Made by a program: the position numbers and the translations under genes
Shown: positions 42,813 through 51,799 of the stretch, piece after piece
Layout of the letters: each line of letters opens with the position of its first letter
Numbering within the stretch: the stretch's first letter is position 1
Notes under the pieces: generated by a model
What the model saw: the letters and a program-made list of their open reading frames with translations, nothing else
Databases searched by the model: none
What the model was told of the DNA's origin: nothing
From: Carnobacterium gallinarum DSM 4847
GTDB lineage: Bacteria; Bacillota; Bacilli; Lactobacillales; Carnobacteriaceae
Length of the DNA: 64,000 nt
Direction of reading: 5' to 3'
Assembly: GCF_000744375.1 (NCBI RefSeq)
Contig: NZ_JQLU01000002.1
Coordinates: 56,111-120,110, forward strand

Positions 42813-43211
42813 ATGAGTTTAAAATTTGAAGACAATATTGTTAAAGATTTTGATAAACGAAGAACGTTTGGAAAATTATTTTATTTGAATAGCCAAAAAA
42901 TTTATGAAACAGATACAGAGGGCAACCGAACAGATTTTGTTCGAGAACAACGGATCACTGTCTATTCCGAAGCTAAAAATGACCAAATTGATATCACTGT
43001 CCCTGAAACTGTTGATACCACACCTTTCTCTTATGATGATGAAGTAGAACTCACAGGAGAAGTAACTGCACTTGCTTGGCTTTCTTCTTATACTGGCTAT
43101 AATGATTCAATTCAGTCAGAACAAGCCTTCAAAATTCGAGCAGAATCACTAATAAAAGTAGAACCAGTTATTGTAAAGCAGGCTAAAGGAGATCAAAACT
43201 CCAAAAATTAA
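42813..43211 (+). CDS. DUF961 ICE protein (YdcP/HelP-like, Orf22-like)
   Basis: 132 residues, matching DUF961: FGKLFYLNSQKIYE, ITVYSEAKNDQIDITVPE. The ICEBs1 relative HelP aids the host helicase during rolling-circle replication of the element. AGGAG precedes the ATG. It lies second in the operon, directly before the coupling protein gene. Confidence 0.75.
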   Translation: MSLKFEDNIVKDFDKRRTFGKLFYLNSQKIYETDTEGNRTDFVREQRITVYSEAKNDQIDITVPETVDTTPFSYDDEVELTGEVTALAWLSSYTGYNDSIQSEQAFKIRAESLIKVEPVIVKQAKGDQNSKN

Positions 43212-43227
43212 TTGAACGGAGACAACT

Positions 43228-44664
43228 ATGAACACATTCTTTCATTATCGTGGGCGTAGAATTCGTCCTCTGCATCTATCTATTTATCGTACCTACCTTC
43301 TACTAACTTGGTTTCCTTTTCTATTATTTGCTGGTTACTATAGCTACCTTTTTATCTATCCATTAATCCTAATTATGCAGCAAAGACAAATTATTGATTG
43401 GTATGCCCTCTTGGTTCCCATTGGAGGGCTTTTTTTGATAATCTTTTTGCCTTTGTTTCTTCTATTCATGGTTCGCAGATTTTCCTTTTTGAAGGGTGGC
43501 TTCTTCTATCGAGTCTACCAACGGCAAATGTTAGCTCGTCTCTTGAAAAGCAATGGATTGTATGAGAAAACGGAACGGAAATCAAAAGAACCCACAACTG
43601 AGAAGGTAATTTTTCCGAAAGTTTATTACCATAATACTAAGGAAATTCTTTATTTGACAGTTCCTACAGATGGGATGAAATGGCATGACCGTTTTCAAAA
43701 AATTGCAAAGACCTTTGAAGAAATGTACATTGCTGACTTCATTGAGGAACAAAAAGAAATGGGCTTCACCACCTATTTATTGATGATTGATGTCATCAGT
43801 AAGCGAATTGGAATTGAAGATTGCTTAGTAACAAATGGACAAGTCAAACTCATGGATGGCGTTGTATGGAACTATTCCGAAGTGCCTCACATGTTAGTAA
43901 CTGGCGGCACTGGCGGCGGAAAATCTTACTTTCTCCTTACCTTAATTCATGCACTTATCCAAGTTGGAACGGTAGATGTTTGTGATCCAAAAGAAGCAGA
44001 TTTAAAGGATTTAGAAAGTCTGCATTTATTTAAAAATCATGTGTTCTACGGAACCAGTTGGATTACTAAATGTTTAAAGAACGCTGTAGAAGAAATGAAT
44101 CGACGGTATGTTTATATGAAGGCTCTCCCTAACTATACAACTGGGAAAAACTTTTCATATTATGGTATTCCTCCTTACTTTATTATTGTTGATGAGTGGG
44201 CAGCCTTTTTTGGTACCTTAACCTATAAAGAACAGAATGAAATTCTGCGTTATGTAAAAGAGCTTGTTCTAAAAGCACGACAAGCAGGTGTTTTTCTAAT
44301 ATTAGCAACCCAACGTCCCGATGCAGATAACTTTGGTGGTGGTGTACGTGATAATCTTTTATTTCGTGTTAGCTTAGGAAAGTTATCAGAACAAGGTTAC
44401 TATATGACTTTTGGATCAGATCAAAAAGGAAAAACTTTCATCAATAAACGAATTAAAGGCAGAGGCTACTGTGATAGTGGTTCAGGAGTTCCTCGTGAAT
44501 TCTATGCCCCTCTTGTTCCTAGAAAATATGACTTCCTAGCAGCTCTCCAACAAATTGGTTCTATGCAAACTTTAAATATAAAAGAACTTTTACAGGAAAT
44601 GACTTCTGAGGAAATTAATGAAGCACATTCGGCTTTTGAACTTTCACAGAAAAAATTAGAGTGA
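43228..44664 (+). CDS. FtsK/SpoIIIE-type coupling protein (Orf21/ConQ-like)
   Basis: 478 residues. Two N-terminal membrane spans (about 15-40 and 55-80) anchor an ATPase domain with Walker A VTGGTGGGKSYF near 223-234, DPKEADLKDLE, and Walker B-like PPYFIIVDEWAAFF. These VirD4-like proteins bring the relaxase-DNA complex to the secretion channel. The order DUF961, coupling protein, oriT, relaxase is that of Tn916 and ICEBs1. Confidence 0.92.
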   Translation: MNTFFHYRGRRIRPLHLSIYRTYLLLTWFPFLLFAGYYSYLFIYPLILIMQQRQIIDWYALLVPIGGLFLIIFLPLFLLFMVRRFSFLKGGFFYRVYQRQMLARLLKSNGLYEKTERKSKEPTTEKVIFPKVYYHNTKEILYLTVPTDGMKWHDRFQKIAKTFEEMYIADFIEEQKEMGFTTYLLMIDVISKRIGIEDCLVTNGQVKLMDGVVWNYSEVPHMLVTGGTGGGKSYFLLTLIHALIQVGTVDVCDPKEADLKDLESLHLFKNHVFYGTSWITKCLKNAVEEMNRRYVYMKALPNYTTGKNFSYYGIPPYFIIVDEWAAFFGTLTYKEQNEILRYVKELVLKARQAGVFLILATQRPDADNFGGGVRDNLLFRVSLGKLSEQGYYMTFGSDQKGKTFINKRIKGRGYCDSGSGVPREFYAPLVPRKYDFLAALQQIGSMQTLNIKELLQEMTSEEINEAHSAFELSQKKLE

Positions 44665-45023
44665 GATAAATCCCACTATATCAATGAAAAAAGGGAAAGG
44701 AAAAGTGTTATCTTTCGTTGCCTCAGCGGATGGAAGAAGCTGATACTAACCGCTTCGTTATGAACAAGGTTTCCTTGTGAAAGCCGCACACTTTGGTGTG
44801 TGGCGGTAGAACGATAAGGAGTAGGCAGGTTTCCTGACTATGACTGTGCGTGGTCAGGGCGAGCATTGCTCGCTCTGACCTGTTACCCCCAATTAATAAC
44901 ATGGGGGTAACTTTTTACAAGAAAGACAAAACGGTGATCAAAATCCCTTAAAGAAAAGCTTTTCTTTAAGATTAAAGCTGTAAACAGTTTTCATTGATTT
45001 TGTGAACATAAGGCAGGTGATCC
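44665..45023. other. Candidate oriT of the ICE-type transfer module
   Basis: Non-coding, between the coupling protein and MobT relaxase genes, where Tn916 and ICEBs1 carry oriT. It has a dense series of hairpins: CAAGG-ttt-CCTTG, GCCGCACAC / GTGTGTGGC, GGTCAGgGCGAGC / GCTCGCtCTGACC (44852-44880), and GTTACCCCC / GGGGGTAAC (44882-44911). The last one resembles the CCCCC/GGGGG palindrome at known oriT sites of this family. It could also act as a terminator (T-run follows). Confidence 0.7.
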
Positions 45024-46325
45024 ATGAACAATCAGGAAATAAAAATTTTACGAAAGCGACTACATTTAACACAACAACAATTTGCAGAAAAGCTTGATTG
45101 GAGTAAATCTTATCTTTCTATGATTGAAACGGGAAAACGTACAGTCACAAAAGAATGTATCACAAGGATACGAAAAACATTTTATTTGGAAGGTGGCGTT
45201 TTACCAATGGAAGCCAAAATTGATTTTCTTCGGATTCGCTTTAAAATCAATTCTCCCTTTAAAGTGATAGAAAAAATACTTCGAATGAATTCAGATGCCT
45301 TTATTTATAAAAACTATGGCTTCAATCATTACACTGAAACGTACTGTTTTAGTGATATTTTTGTTTTCACTAATCCAGAAAATCTAGATATGGGCGTGAT
45401 GATTGAACTTCGTGGTCAAGGTTGTCGAGAATTTGAATTAATCCTTGAGGAACAGGAAGAGACGTGGACCACATTCTTTTGGCGATTGTATCAATCGGAT
45501 GTTTTTGGCGAGGGCTTAGTGATTGATACTAAGATTACTCGAATTGATTTAGCTTTGGATGAACACCTTTCTCTTCTCTATCCCAATTACGATTTATTTG
45601 AACTGAAAGAAAAACTCGAACAAGGCTTAGTTGATACTACCTTTCGTAATTTTGATTTTACTGGAGGCATTGTGGTTAAAAATGGGCAACTAATTAATAA
45701 AGGACTCTCTCTTTATTTTGGTTCCAGACAATCCCCTTTCTATTTAAATTTCTATCAAAAGGATTACGAATTAGCAAAAAAAGAAGCGATATCTGTTGAA
45801 ATGGCTCGGCAAAAATATGGGATTAAAAACCGCTATGAAATCCGTTTAGCTGATGAAAAAGCTTATTTATTTGTTGAATATTTTCTTTCTACTGGTGAAA
45901 CATTTGAGTGGATAGCTAAAGAATTAATTGACACTGCCATCAAGGTTTATGACTGTGACCGTAATGGCTCACGTACTCACTATAGTCAAAACTGGCGTAT
46001 GGTCATTGAAAGTATGCAAGAACTGCGTTTAACCATGAAAGGTGAAAAACCCAATTATGAAAAAGCTCTTCGATGGCTTTCAAATTATCTAGCTCCAACA
46101 TTAAAAAAAATTTGGATCATGGATCAAACATTTGGCACAAATGAATTAATGTCTCGAATCCAGAAAGCAGAGTTAAAAGAGAAAGATCAAGAAGAACTAG
46201 CAAAATTAACAACGACCATCAAAGAGCTATTAGTACAAGAAGCCCCCCAAGAAAACACGTCCCCTTCTGTCACTGTCACACAAGAAGAAGTCGAGCAACT
46301 ATTAGCACAATTTTTATTTAATTGA
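45024..46325 (+). CDS. MobT/Rep_trans relaxase (Orf20/NicK-like)
   Basis: 433 residues. An N-terminal XRE helix-turn-helix (residues 5-45: LRKRLHLTQQQFAEKL, SYLSMIETGKR) is fused to a Rep_trans-type relaxase domain with RIDLALDEH, LYFGSRQSPFYLNFYQKDYE and RYEIRLADEKA. The order matches Tn916 Orf20 and MobT. The enzyme nicks oriT and may also start rolling-circle replication. The N-terminal helix-turn-helix is typical of MobT. Confidence 0.9.
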   Translation: MNNQEIKILRKRLHLTQQQFAEKLDWSKSYLSMIETGKRTVTKECITRIRKTFYLEGGVLPMEAKIDFLRIRFKINSPFKVIEKILRMNSDAFIYKNYGFNHYTETYCFSDIFVFTNPENLDMGVMIELRGQGCREFELILEEQEETWTTFFWRLYQSDVFGEGLVIDTKITRIDLALDEHLSLLYPNYDLFELKEKLEQGLVDTTFRNFDFTGGIVVKNGQLINKGLSLYFGSRQSPFYLNFYQKDYELAKKEAISVEMARQKYGIKNRYEIRLADEKAYLFVEYFLSTGETFEWIAKELIDTAIKVYDCDRNGSRTHYSQNWRMVIESMQELRLTMKGEKPNYEKALRWLSNYLAPTLKKIWIMDQTFGTNELMSRIQKAELKEKDQEELAKLTTTIKELLVQEAPQENTSPSVTVTQEEVEQLLAQFLFN

Positions 46326-46338
46326 GAGGTGAAAATTT

Positions 46339-46824
46339 ATGATTGACCTGTATATTAAAAATCCTAAATCCCACAATGGACGTTGGTTTGAACTCCCTAT
46401 CCTATGGGACATTGTACAAGAAAAGTTAGAATTAGAAGATGAGCAAGAGTATGAAGTAAATGATTATTCATCACCCATCAAATTATTCAATTTTGAAGAT
46501 TTTGAATACATGAATGAAGTTGCTGAGCAAATGAATGAACATGCAGGACATGAAGCCATCAAGTATTTAGAAGAATTAATCGATTATGGTTTTTATAATG
46601 ACTTACTAGAGGCATTTGAAAGTATTGATGATATTCAAGTCTATTCTGATTGTTACTCTTACAAAGAGTATGCCGAACAACTGGTGGATGATCTTGGCTA
46701 TCTATCTGGTGTACCTGACTTAATCAAGTGGAATATTGACTATGTCGGAATTGGTGAGGACCTACGCCAAGATGGTCGTCTCTATCAAGCAAATGATAGT
46801 ACCATTATTGAGGTATTATCATGA
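46339..46824 (+). CDS. ardA: ArdA antirestriction protein (Orf18-like)
   Basis: 161 residues, strongly acidic. It has the ArdA features of a DNA mimic: a GRWFELP start, YSSPIKLFNFEDFEYMNE, an acidic second domain and LIKWNIDYVGIGEDL. ArdA dimers block type I restriction enzymes by imitating bent DNA. It lies between relaxase and channel genes as in Tn916. Confidence 0.9.
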   Translation: MIDLYIKNPKSHNGRWFELPILWDIVQEKLELEDEQEYEVNDYSSPIKLFNFEDFEYMNEVAEQMNEHAGHEAIKYLEELIDYGFYNDLLEAFESIDDIQVYSDCYSYKEYAEQLVDDLGYLSGVPDLIKWNIDYVGIGEDLRQDGRLYQANDSTIIEVLS

Positions 46825-47195
46825 GTCAGGAATATCTCAGAAAAGAACTCAAAAAATATGGCTTTTTCTATTTAGAAGGGCAAATTCCTGAAAGACAAGC
46901 TCGGCAATTTCTCACTGTAAAAAAACTAACTCAACGAGAAAATCTGGTTTTTATTCCTAAAAAAGAAGTCTGTTTTGAACGAATGCTATCTAAGTATACA
47001 AGTCTCTATATTGAAGGGTTAGAACGCTATAGTGATTCTGGTGTTTATCTCGGCTATACCTATAACTTTTATAAAGCTACTTATCTCTTCAACTCACAAC
47101 CTAGACGTTTAAAAATTTATGGCACACAGCTTTCAGCAAGAGAACTCCTTTATCAATTAAAGGGATTCTCTTTTTTAAGAATCGAAAAGGAGTAA
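46821..47195 (+). CDS. Hypothetical protein of the transfer operon
   Basis: 124 residues, basic, no recognised domain (YLRKELKKYGFFYLEGQIPE, YLGYTYNFYKATYLFNSQPR). It overlaps ardA by 4 bp and ends 5 bp before tcpC, so it is translated as part of the operon. The position matches small unassigned genes of related elements. Confidence 0.65.
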   Translation: MSQEYLRKELKKYGFFYLEGQIPERQARQFLTVKKLTQRENLVFIPKKEVCFERMLSKYTSLYIEGLERYSDSGVYLGYTYNFYKATYLFNSQPRRLKIYGTQLSARELLYQLKGFSFLRIEKE

Positions 47196-47199
47196 ATCA

Positions 47200-48219
47200 A
47201 TGAAGTTTATCAAAGAAAAAAAGACGCCTACACCTACTTTGCCTAAAGAAGAGAAAGTAGCAACTATTAGAACAACTCGACTCTTCTTTCTACTAGTGAC
47301 ACTTTTTCTAATCATAAGTGGTCCCATTGGCTTTATCAAATCAACACAAATGCAAGGATTGATTCGCAAAGAACAAATGATACTAACAAAAACCATTCAG
47401 AAAGAATTAGAAAAAAATATAAATACACCTGTTACATCAGAATTGTATAAACAGTTTCTACAACCTTTCATCACAGCTTACATTAATATTCCTGCCGAAC
47501 AGCAAGCATTTGAAAAACGCTTTACTTCACTCCAAGAGACCTATTTCACGATAACACTCGAAGAAGAAAAAAATACAGGCACTGAACGAAAATTGCTCTC
47601 TTCTGATTTTTATGATCTAGTCAACGAAAATGGACAATTGGTGGCTCAGTACCGTATTTCCTATGAAATCACTGCTCCAGTTACAAAAGAACGAGATGTA
47701 AAGAAAAAGGAAGGTGATAAAGAAGTAGTTATCAAAGAAAAATATATTGATTACGAGAAAATTGAAAATCAGGCATTGTTAAATATTCATTTTACACAAT
47801 TAAAAAATCAATCCTTTAAAGTGACTGCTTATCCTTATTTTACTATTGAACCTTCACTAACTTCACAAAATGGGCAATCACAAATGCTAGATATTTCTCA
47901 ATACCAACAAGTCGATAACAAAGAAGAAAAAACCGTTATCAGCTTCATTCAGTCATTTCTCGATAAATATGTATCTGCTTCATTGGAAGATATGGCATTT
48001 ATGATGAAAGAACCAGAAATACTAACAGGTAATTATCAGATAAGCAACAGCCAAATTGAACCCTTTTTCAAAGACAAACAACTTTTTGCCTTTGTTACAT
48101 TTGATGTTATTGATGGTGAAACAAAAATAGGACACAAAGAAACTATGACTTTATTGTTGAAACAACGAGAAAGCACTTACTTTATTGAAACAATCCATCA
48201 TTATTTAGGAGGAATTTAA
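47200..48219 (+). CDS. TcpC/ConB-like channel protein (Orf13-like)
   Basis: 339 residues. One N-terminal membrane span (about 28-48) is followed by an extracellular part with two NTF2-like domains, as in TcpC of pCW3 and ConB of ICEBs1 (FITAYINIPAEQQAFEKRF; VISFIQSFLDKYVSA). It is the VirB8-like scaffold of the Gram-positive secretion channel. As in ICEBs1 it comes before the VirB4 gene, whereas Tn916 places it last. Confidence 0.85.
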   Translation: MKFIKEKKTPTPTLPKEEKVATIRTTRLFFLLVTLFLIISGPIGFIKSTQMQGLIRKEQMILTKTIQKELEKNINTPVTSELYKQFLQPFITAYINIPAEQQAFEKRFTSLQETYFTITLEEEKNTGTERKLLSSDFYDLVNENGQLVAQYRISYEITAPVTKERDVKKKEGDKEVVIKEKYIDYEKIENQALLNIHFTQLKNQSFKVTAYPYFTIEPSLTSQNGQSQMLDISQYQQVDNKEEKTVISFIQSFLDKYVSASLEDMAFMMKEPEILTGNYQISNSQIEPFFKDKQLFAFVTFDVIDGETKIGHKETMTLLLKQRESTYFIETIHHYLGGI

Positions 48220-48558
48220 ATGAAACAAAAGAAGATCACACAATCTCCTCAGCAAAGACAACTATTAACTGTCAAATTGACAACAGTATTGAGCAGCCTC
48301 TTATTCTTTTTCTCTTTGTCTCCAGTAGCCTATGCTGATGCAAATGCTAAAGAAGCAAGTAACTATATCTTGAATGACTGGATTGCGCCAATTTTTGGGG
48401 TAGTAGTTGTCTATTTAGTCATCAAAGAATTTATGAATTCAAAATGGATTCAAGGTTTTGCGATCCTCTTTTTTGGCGGTATTATTTACGCAGTTATTAA
48501 AGACCCTACAAGCGTTCTTAATTCACTTTCTAATCTAAAAAGCTATTTCGGGTTATAG
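48220..48558 (+). CDS. Small membrane channel protein (ConC/TcpD- or VirB2-like)
   Basis: 112 residues. A signal peptide-like N-terminus (about 1-40, SPVAYADA) is followed by two membrane spans (about 55-72 and 78-95). This is the size and topology of the small membrane protein between ConB and ConD in ICEBs1, and also of VirB2-type pilins. GGAGG overlaps the end of the previous gene. Confidence 0.7.
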   Translation: MKQKKITQSPQQRQLLTVKLTTVLSSLLFFFSLSPVAYADANAKEASNYILNDWIAPIFGVVVVYLVIKEFMNSKWIQGFAILFFGGIIYAVIKDPTSVLNSLSNLKSYFGL

Positions 48559-48560
48559 TC

Positions 48561-49250
48561 ATGAATAAAGAAAAGCAGCTATTAGATTATAGGGAACCCT
48601 TCAATGCGCCTTATATGATTCGAGAAATTGCCAAAAACGTTCACTTGCCTTTTGTCGTTTATGCACAGGATTTCACAGTCGCAACAGTCAGTTTTGCGAT
48701 TGTGTTTAGTGCTCTCTTGATACTTTTTGGGATGAATCAATTGGTAGTTATGATTTCTCTGGCTATTCCTTATGGTTTAGTGCAGCTATTTAACCGAGTT
48801 GAGCCAGACGGAAAGCGAGCAGATATTTTTTTGAAAGATTATTTTCTCTATCTTCTTACCTTTGTATTTGGGCATAAATCGCTCTATCATGAACAACTTC
48901 ACTCATTTAAACAAGAAAAAGTAATTTATGATCGCTGCACTATTGAACAGCTTTCCATAAAAAAAGAAGGAGAAGCAAAAATGAATACATTAGATGTTGA
49001 CCAATTGAAGCAAGAAATAAAAGATAGTATTGTTCCAGAACTAATCCATGAATTTGAATCACTAAAAGCTAAAGAAGAGGGTTTCTATGAGCTATTTGAA
49101 ACAGATGATGAAGTATTATTAATGAAAAAGACACTCTTTCGACAATTTACAGATGAGGTTATTCCAATGTCAGAAGTTCCTAAATTAATAGAACAATATC
49201 AGTCATTAATCAAGCAATCCATTCGTAAACGAATCACTAGATTGTTATAG
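48561..49250 (+). CDS. TcpE/ConD-like membrane protein (Orf17-like)
   Basis: 229 residues. Two membrane spans (about 38-60 and 62-80), then FNRVEPDGKRADIFLKDYF and FGHKSLYHE, a pattern of the TcpE family (VirB3-like). The C-terminal half is an acidic helical extension (FESLKAKEEGFYELFETDDE) longer than usual. It comes directly before the VirB4 gene as in other elements. Confidence 0.8.
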   Translation: MNKEKQLLDYREPFNAPYMIREIAKNVHLPFVVYAQDFTVATVSFAIVFSALLILFGMNQLVVMISLAIPYGLVQLFNRVEPDGKRADIFLKDYFLYLLTFVFGHKSLYHEQLHSFKQEKVIYDRCTIEQLSIKKEGEAKMNTLDVDQLKQEIKDSIVPELIHEFESLKAKEEGFYELFETDDEVLLMKKTLFRQFTDEVIPMSEVPKLIEQYQSLIKQSIRKRITRLL

Positions 49251-49264
49251 AAAGGTGGAAAAAA

Positions 49265-51787
49265 ATGAAGTTTAAGCAACCATTCCATAAGGTTTATCAT
49301 AATTTATTGCTTACTACAGCGAATGAAGTCTGGGCATATTTTACTTGCCCTAGCGATTATATTTTTGGTCAAAATAAAGAAATTCAAGAAAAGCACAAAC
49401 AAAAATGGAATCAATTTTTACAAAGCTTACGCCGCTTTGAAGACTTTGAACTATTTCTAAATCCGCATTCCTATAATCTTAGTGAGCGGCTAGCTGCTTT
49501 CTCCGAAAATTTTGATGAACAAGCAGAATTAATGGGAGATAGTTTAGTTGATCGAACACTTTCCGAATTAGAAAGTCAGCTTCGAGTCCTCACAACAGAA
49601 AAATTTTATATTGGGGTTAAGCTTTCTAGTTTATCTTCTGCAACATCTGTAAAAGGAAAAGCTATGGAAGTGGTTGACTATTATGCTGGAAAACTATTAT
49701 CCCTTAACCACTATCACCTAACTGTTGATGAAGATTTTTTAAAACGATACCGTTCAATTGAATCAGAAATCTTTCAACTCGTTGGAACGGTTAATGGACG
49801 TAGGCTTACTGAACAAGAGGTGCTACAAGCTTGCCGTTATCCTTATGTACGTGGAATGAAGACTTCTTTTGATCTTGATTTTGTGGGAAATAGCAGCTAT
49901 TCATTAACAGATACCATTCTTGATCCTACAGAAGAACAAGGCTTATTAAAGCTAAGAAGCTCGGAAGGAACTAGCTACATTGCACTGCTTCCTATTCATA
50001 AATTTGCCCCTAATTTGGCATTCAATCATGTAGCAGAAGTGGTGCAAAGCCTCCCCTTTCCAGTGGAGTTTCGACTCAAAGGGCATTTTGAACCCTTAAA
50101 AGGTGGTAGAGGATTAAAAGGAAAGTCTTCTCGTGCCGCCAAAAGGTTAAAAAATAGCGCAAAAGAAACAGTCTCTATGGGTGATGCCGAAATGAAATCC
50201 AGCCGTTTTAATCGTTATGCTTTAACCGACCTAAACAATAAAATAGATTTAAGAGTCCCTGTCATTAAATGGCTGGGACTTTTTGGTATCTTTGGACAAA
50301 CACCAGAAGAATGTCGCAGTCGGATTCGTACTGTCATTTCTTTATGCCAATCTCGAAATGTAGAAATTGTAAAAGGATTAGCCGATCAAGTTTTTCTCTT
50401 CCATCAATTTTTAGCTGGTAACAAACTAGGACAAGAAAAAAATTGGCTTCACTATACTACAGTTGAAGGTATCAGTGAAATGTTATTAGGTGTTGAAAAT
50501 CGGATTGGTGATAATGTAGGAATTCCTATTGGTATGGTCTCGGAATTGAAAAATACTAGAAACCTAACTCCAAAAGAGGTTGCAAAAACTAGCCGAAAAC
50601 CTGTTTTCTTTAATCCAGCTATTGGGAACCAAAATGATATCGCCGATAAAAAGGCCAATAGTCCGCACATTGCCATCACTGGACCCACTGGAAATGGAAA
50701 ATCCTACTTGGCAAAGTTTATTTTCTTCCTTTCAGTTTTAATGAATGGAAAAGGTTTGTATGTTGACCCTAAATCTGAGTTCTTTGATTGGATTATGGAG
50801 GTTATCAATCATCCACTTTATCAAGAAAAATATCCTGATACTTGCGCTTTCATTCAACAGCACTTCCATCAAGTACGACTTGATCCAAATAAAACCAGTA
50901 ACAAGGGTGTTCTTGATCCCTTCTGCTTTATTCCTAATCGAGTAGCCGCAAAAGATATGGCTCAAGATTTATTTGAAGAGCTTTATGACTTTACTAGTGC
51001 TAGAGAGAAAAAATCAAGATTGGCAATGTTAGAAGGAATAGAAACTGTATTAAAAAGAAGAGATCAAGGCGAACGAATAGGATTACTTCATGTGGTCGAC
51101 TTCATGCTGGAGAGTACACATGAAGAGGTTCGAGATACAGCCAGCTTAATAAAAAAATCAGTACAGGGTTCTATTTTAGAATTAGCCTTTAGTTATGGTG
51201 AAAACAAAGGGCTGAATCTCACCAATAAAGTCACTGTCCTAGAAGTCTTAGGTTTAGAAATGCCTCGTGCAGAAACACTTAGCAGTGACTACAGTGCTAC
51301 ACAGAGAAAGTCTGTCATGTTGATGATGTCTATAGGAAAATTCTGTGAACTTTTTGGTTTGCGTGATCGAGAAGAAAGCACTGTTGTTCTATTCGATGAA
51401 AGTTGGATTTTTAATTCTTCTAAAAATGGACGTGCGATTATCAAATCCATGCGCAGAGTTGGTCGAAGTTTCAATAATACTCTTATCATCGTTACTCAAT
51501 CTGTTAAAGATACAGCAGAAGAAGATGACACAGGAAACTTTGGACGAATCTTTGCTTATGATGACAAAGATGAACGTGAAGAAATTCTTCGCCATTTAGG
51601 ATTAGAAATAACCAGTGAAAATATAGACTGGTTAAAAAACTTACCCAAATACCATTGTCTTTATTTAGATTTACGTGGTCGTGTTGGGAAAATGCTTGTC
51701 TACTGCCCTTATGAAGAAATTCATCAAATGCTGCAAACGGTCAAAAAAAATACAAGTGCAGATGTGGAAACGACCTTTAGCGCTTAG
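49265..51787 (+). CDS. VirB4-type ATPase (ConE/TcpF, Orf16-like)
   Basis: 840 residues. The N-terminal half is the VirB4 platform domain; the ATPase has Walker A ITGPTGNGKSYLAKF near 470-484, GLYVDPKSEFFDW, and Walker B VVLFDESWIFNSS near 703-715, followed by RRVGRSFNNTLIIVTQS. It powers the conjugation channel at the membrane. Size and motifs match the family. Confidence 0.93.
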   Translation: MKFKQPFHKVYHNLLLTTANEVWAYFTCPSDYIFGQNKEIQEKHKQKWNQFLQSLRRFEDFELFLNPHSYNLSERLAAFSENFDEQAELMGDSLVDRTLSELESQLRVLTTEKFYIGVKLSSLSSATSVKGKAMEVVDYYAGKLLSLNHYHLTVDEDFLKRYRSIESEIFQLVGTVNGRRLTEQEVLQACRYPYVRGMKTSFDLDFVGNSSYSLTDTILDPTEEQGLLKLRSSEGTSYIALLPIHKFAPNLAFNHVAEVVQSLPFPVEFRLKGHFEPLKGGRGLKGKSSRAAKRLKNSAKETVSMGDAEMKSSRFNRYALTDLNNKIDLRVPVIKWLGLFGIFGQTPEECRSRIRTVISLCQSRNVEIVKGLADQVFLFHQFLAGNKLGQEKNWLHYTTVEGISEMLLGVENRIGDNVGIPIGMVSELKNTRNLTPKEVAKTSRKPVFFNPAIGNQNDIADKKANSPHIAITGPTGNGKSYLAKFIFFLSVLMNGKGLYVDPKSEFFDWIMEVINHPLYQEKYPDTCAFIQQHFHQVRLDPNKTSNKGVLDPFCFIPNRVAAKDMAQDLFEELYDFTSAREKKSRLAMLEGIETVLKRRDQGERIGLLHVVDFMLESTHEEVRDTASLIKKSVQGSILELAFSYGENKGLNLTNKVTVLEVLGLEMPRAETLSSDYSATQRKSVMLMMSIGKFCELFGLRDREESTVVLFDESWIFNSSKNGRAIIKSMRRVGRSFNNTLIIVTQSVKDTAEEDDTGNFGRIFAYDDKDEREEILRHLGLEITSENIDWLKNLPKYHCLYLDLRGRVGKMLVYCPYEEIHQMLQTVKKNTSADVETTFSA

Positions 51788-51799
51788 AAAGGAGCTGCT

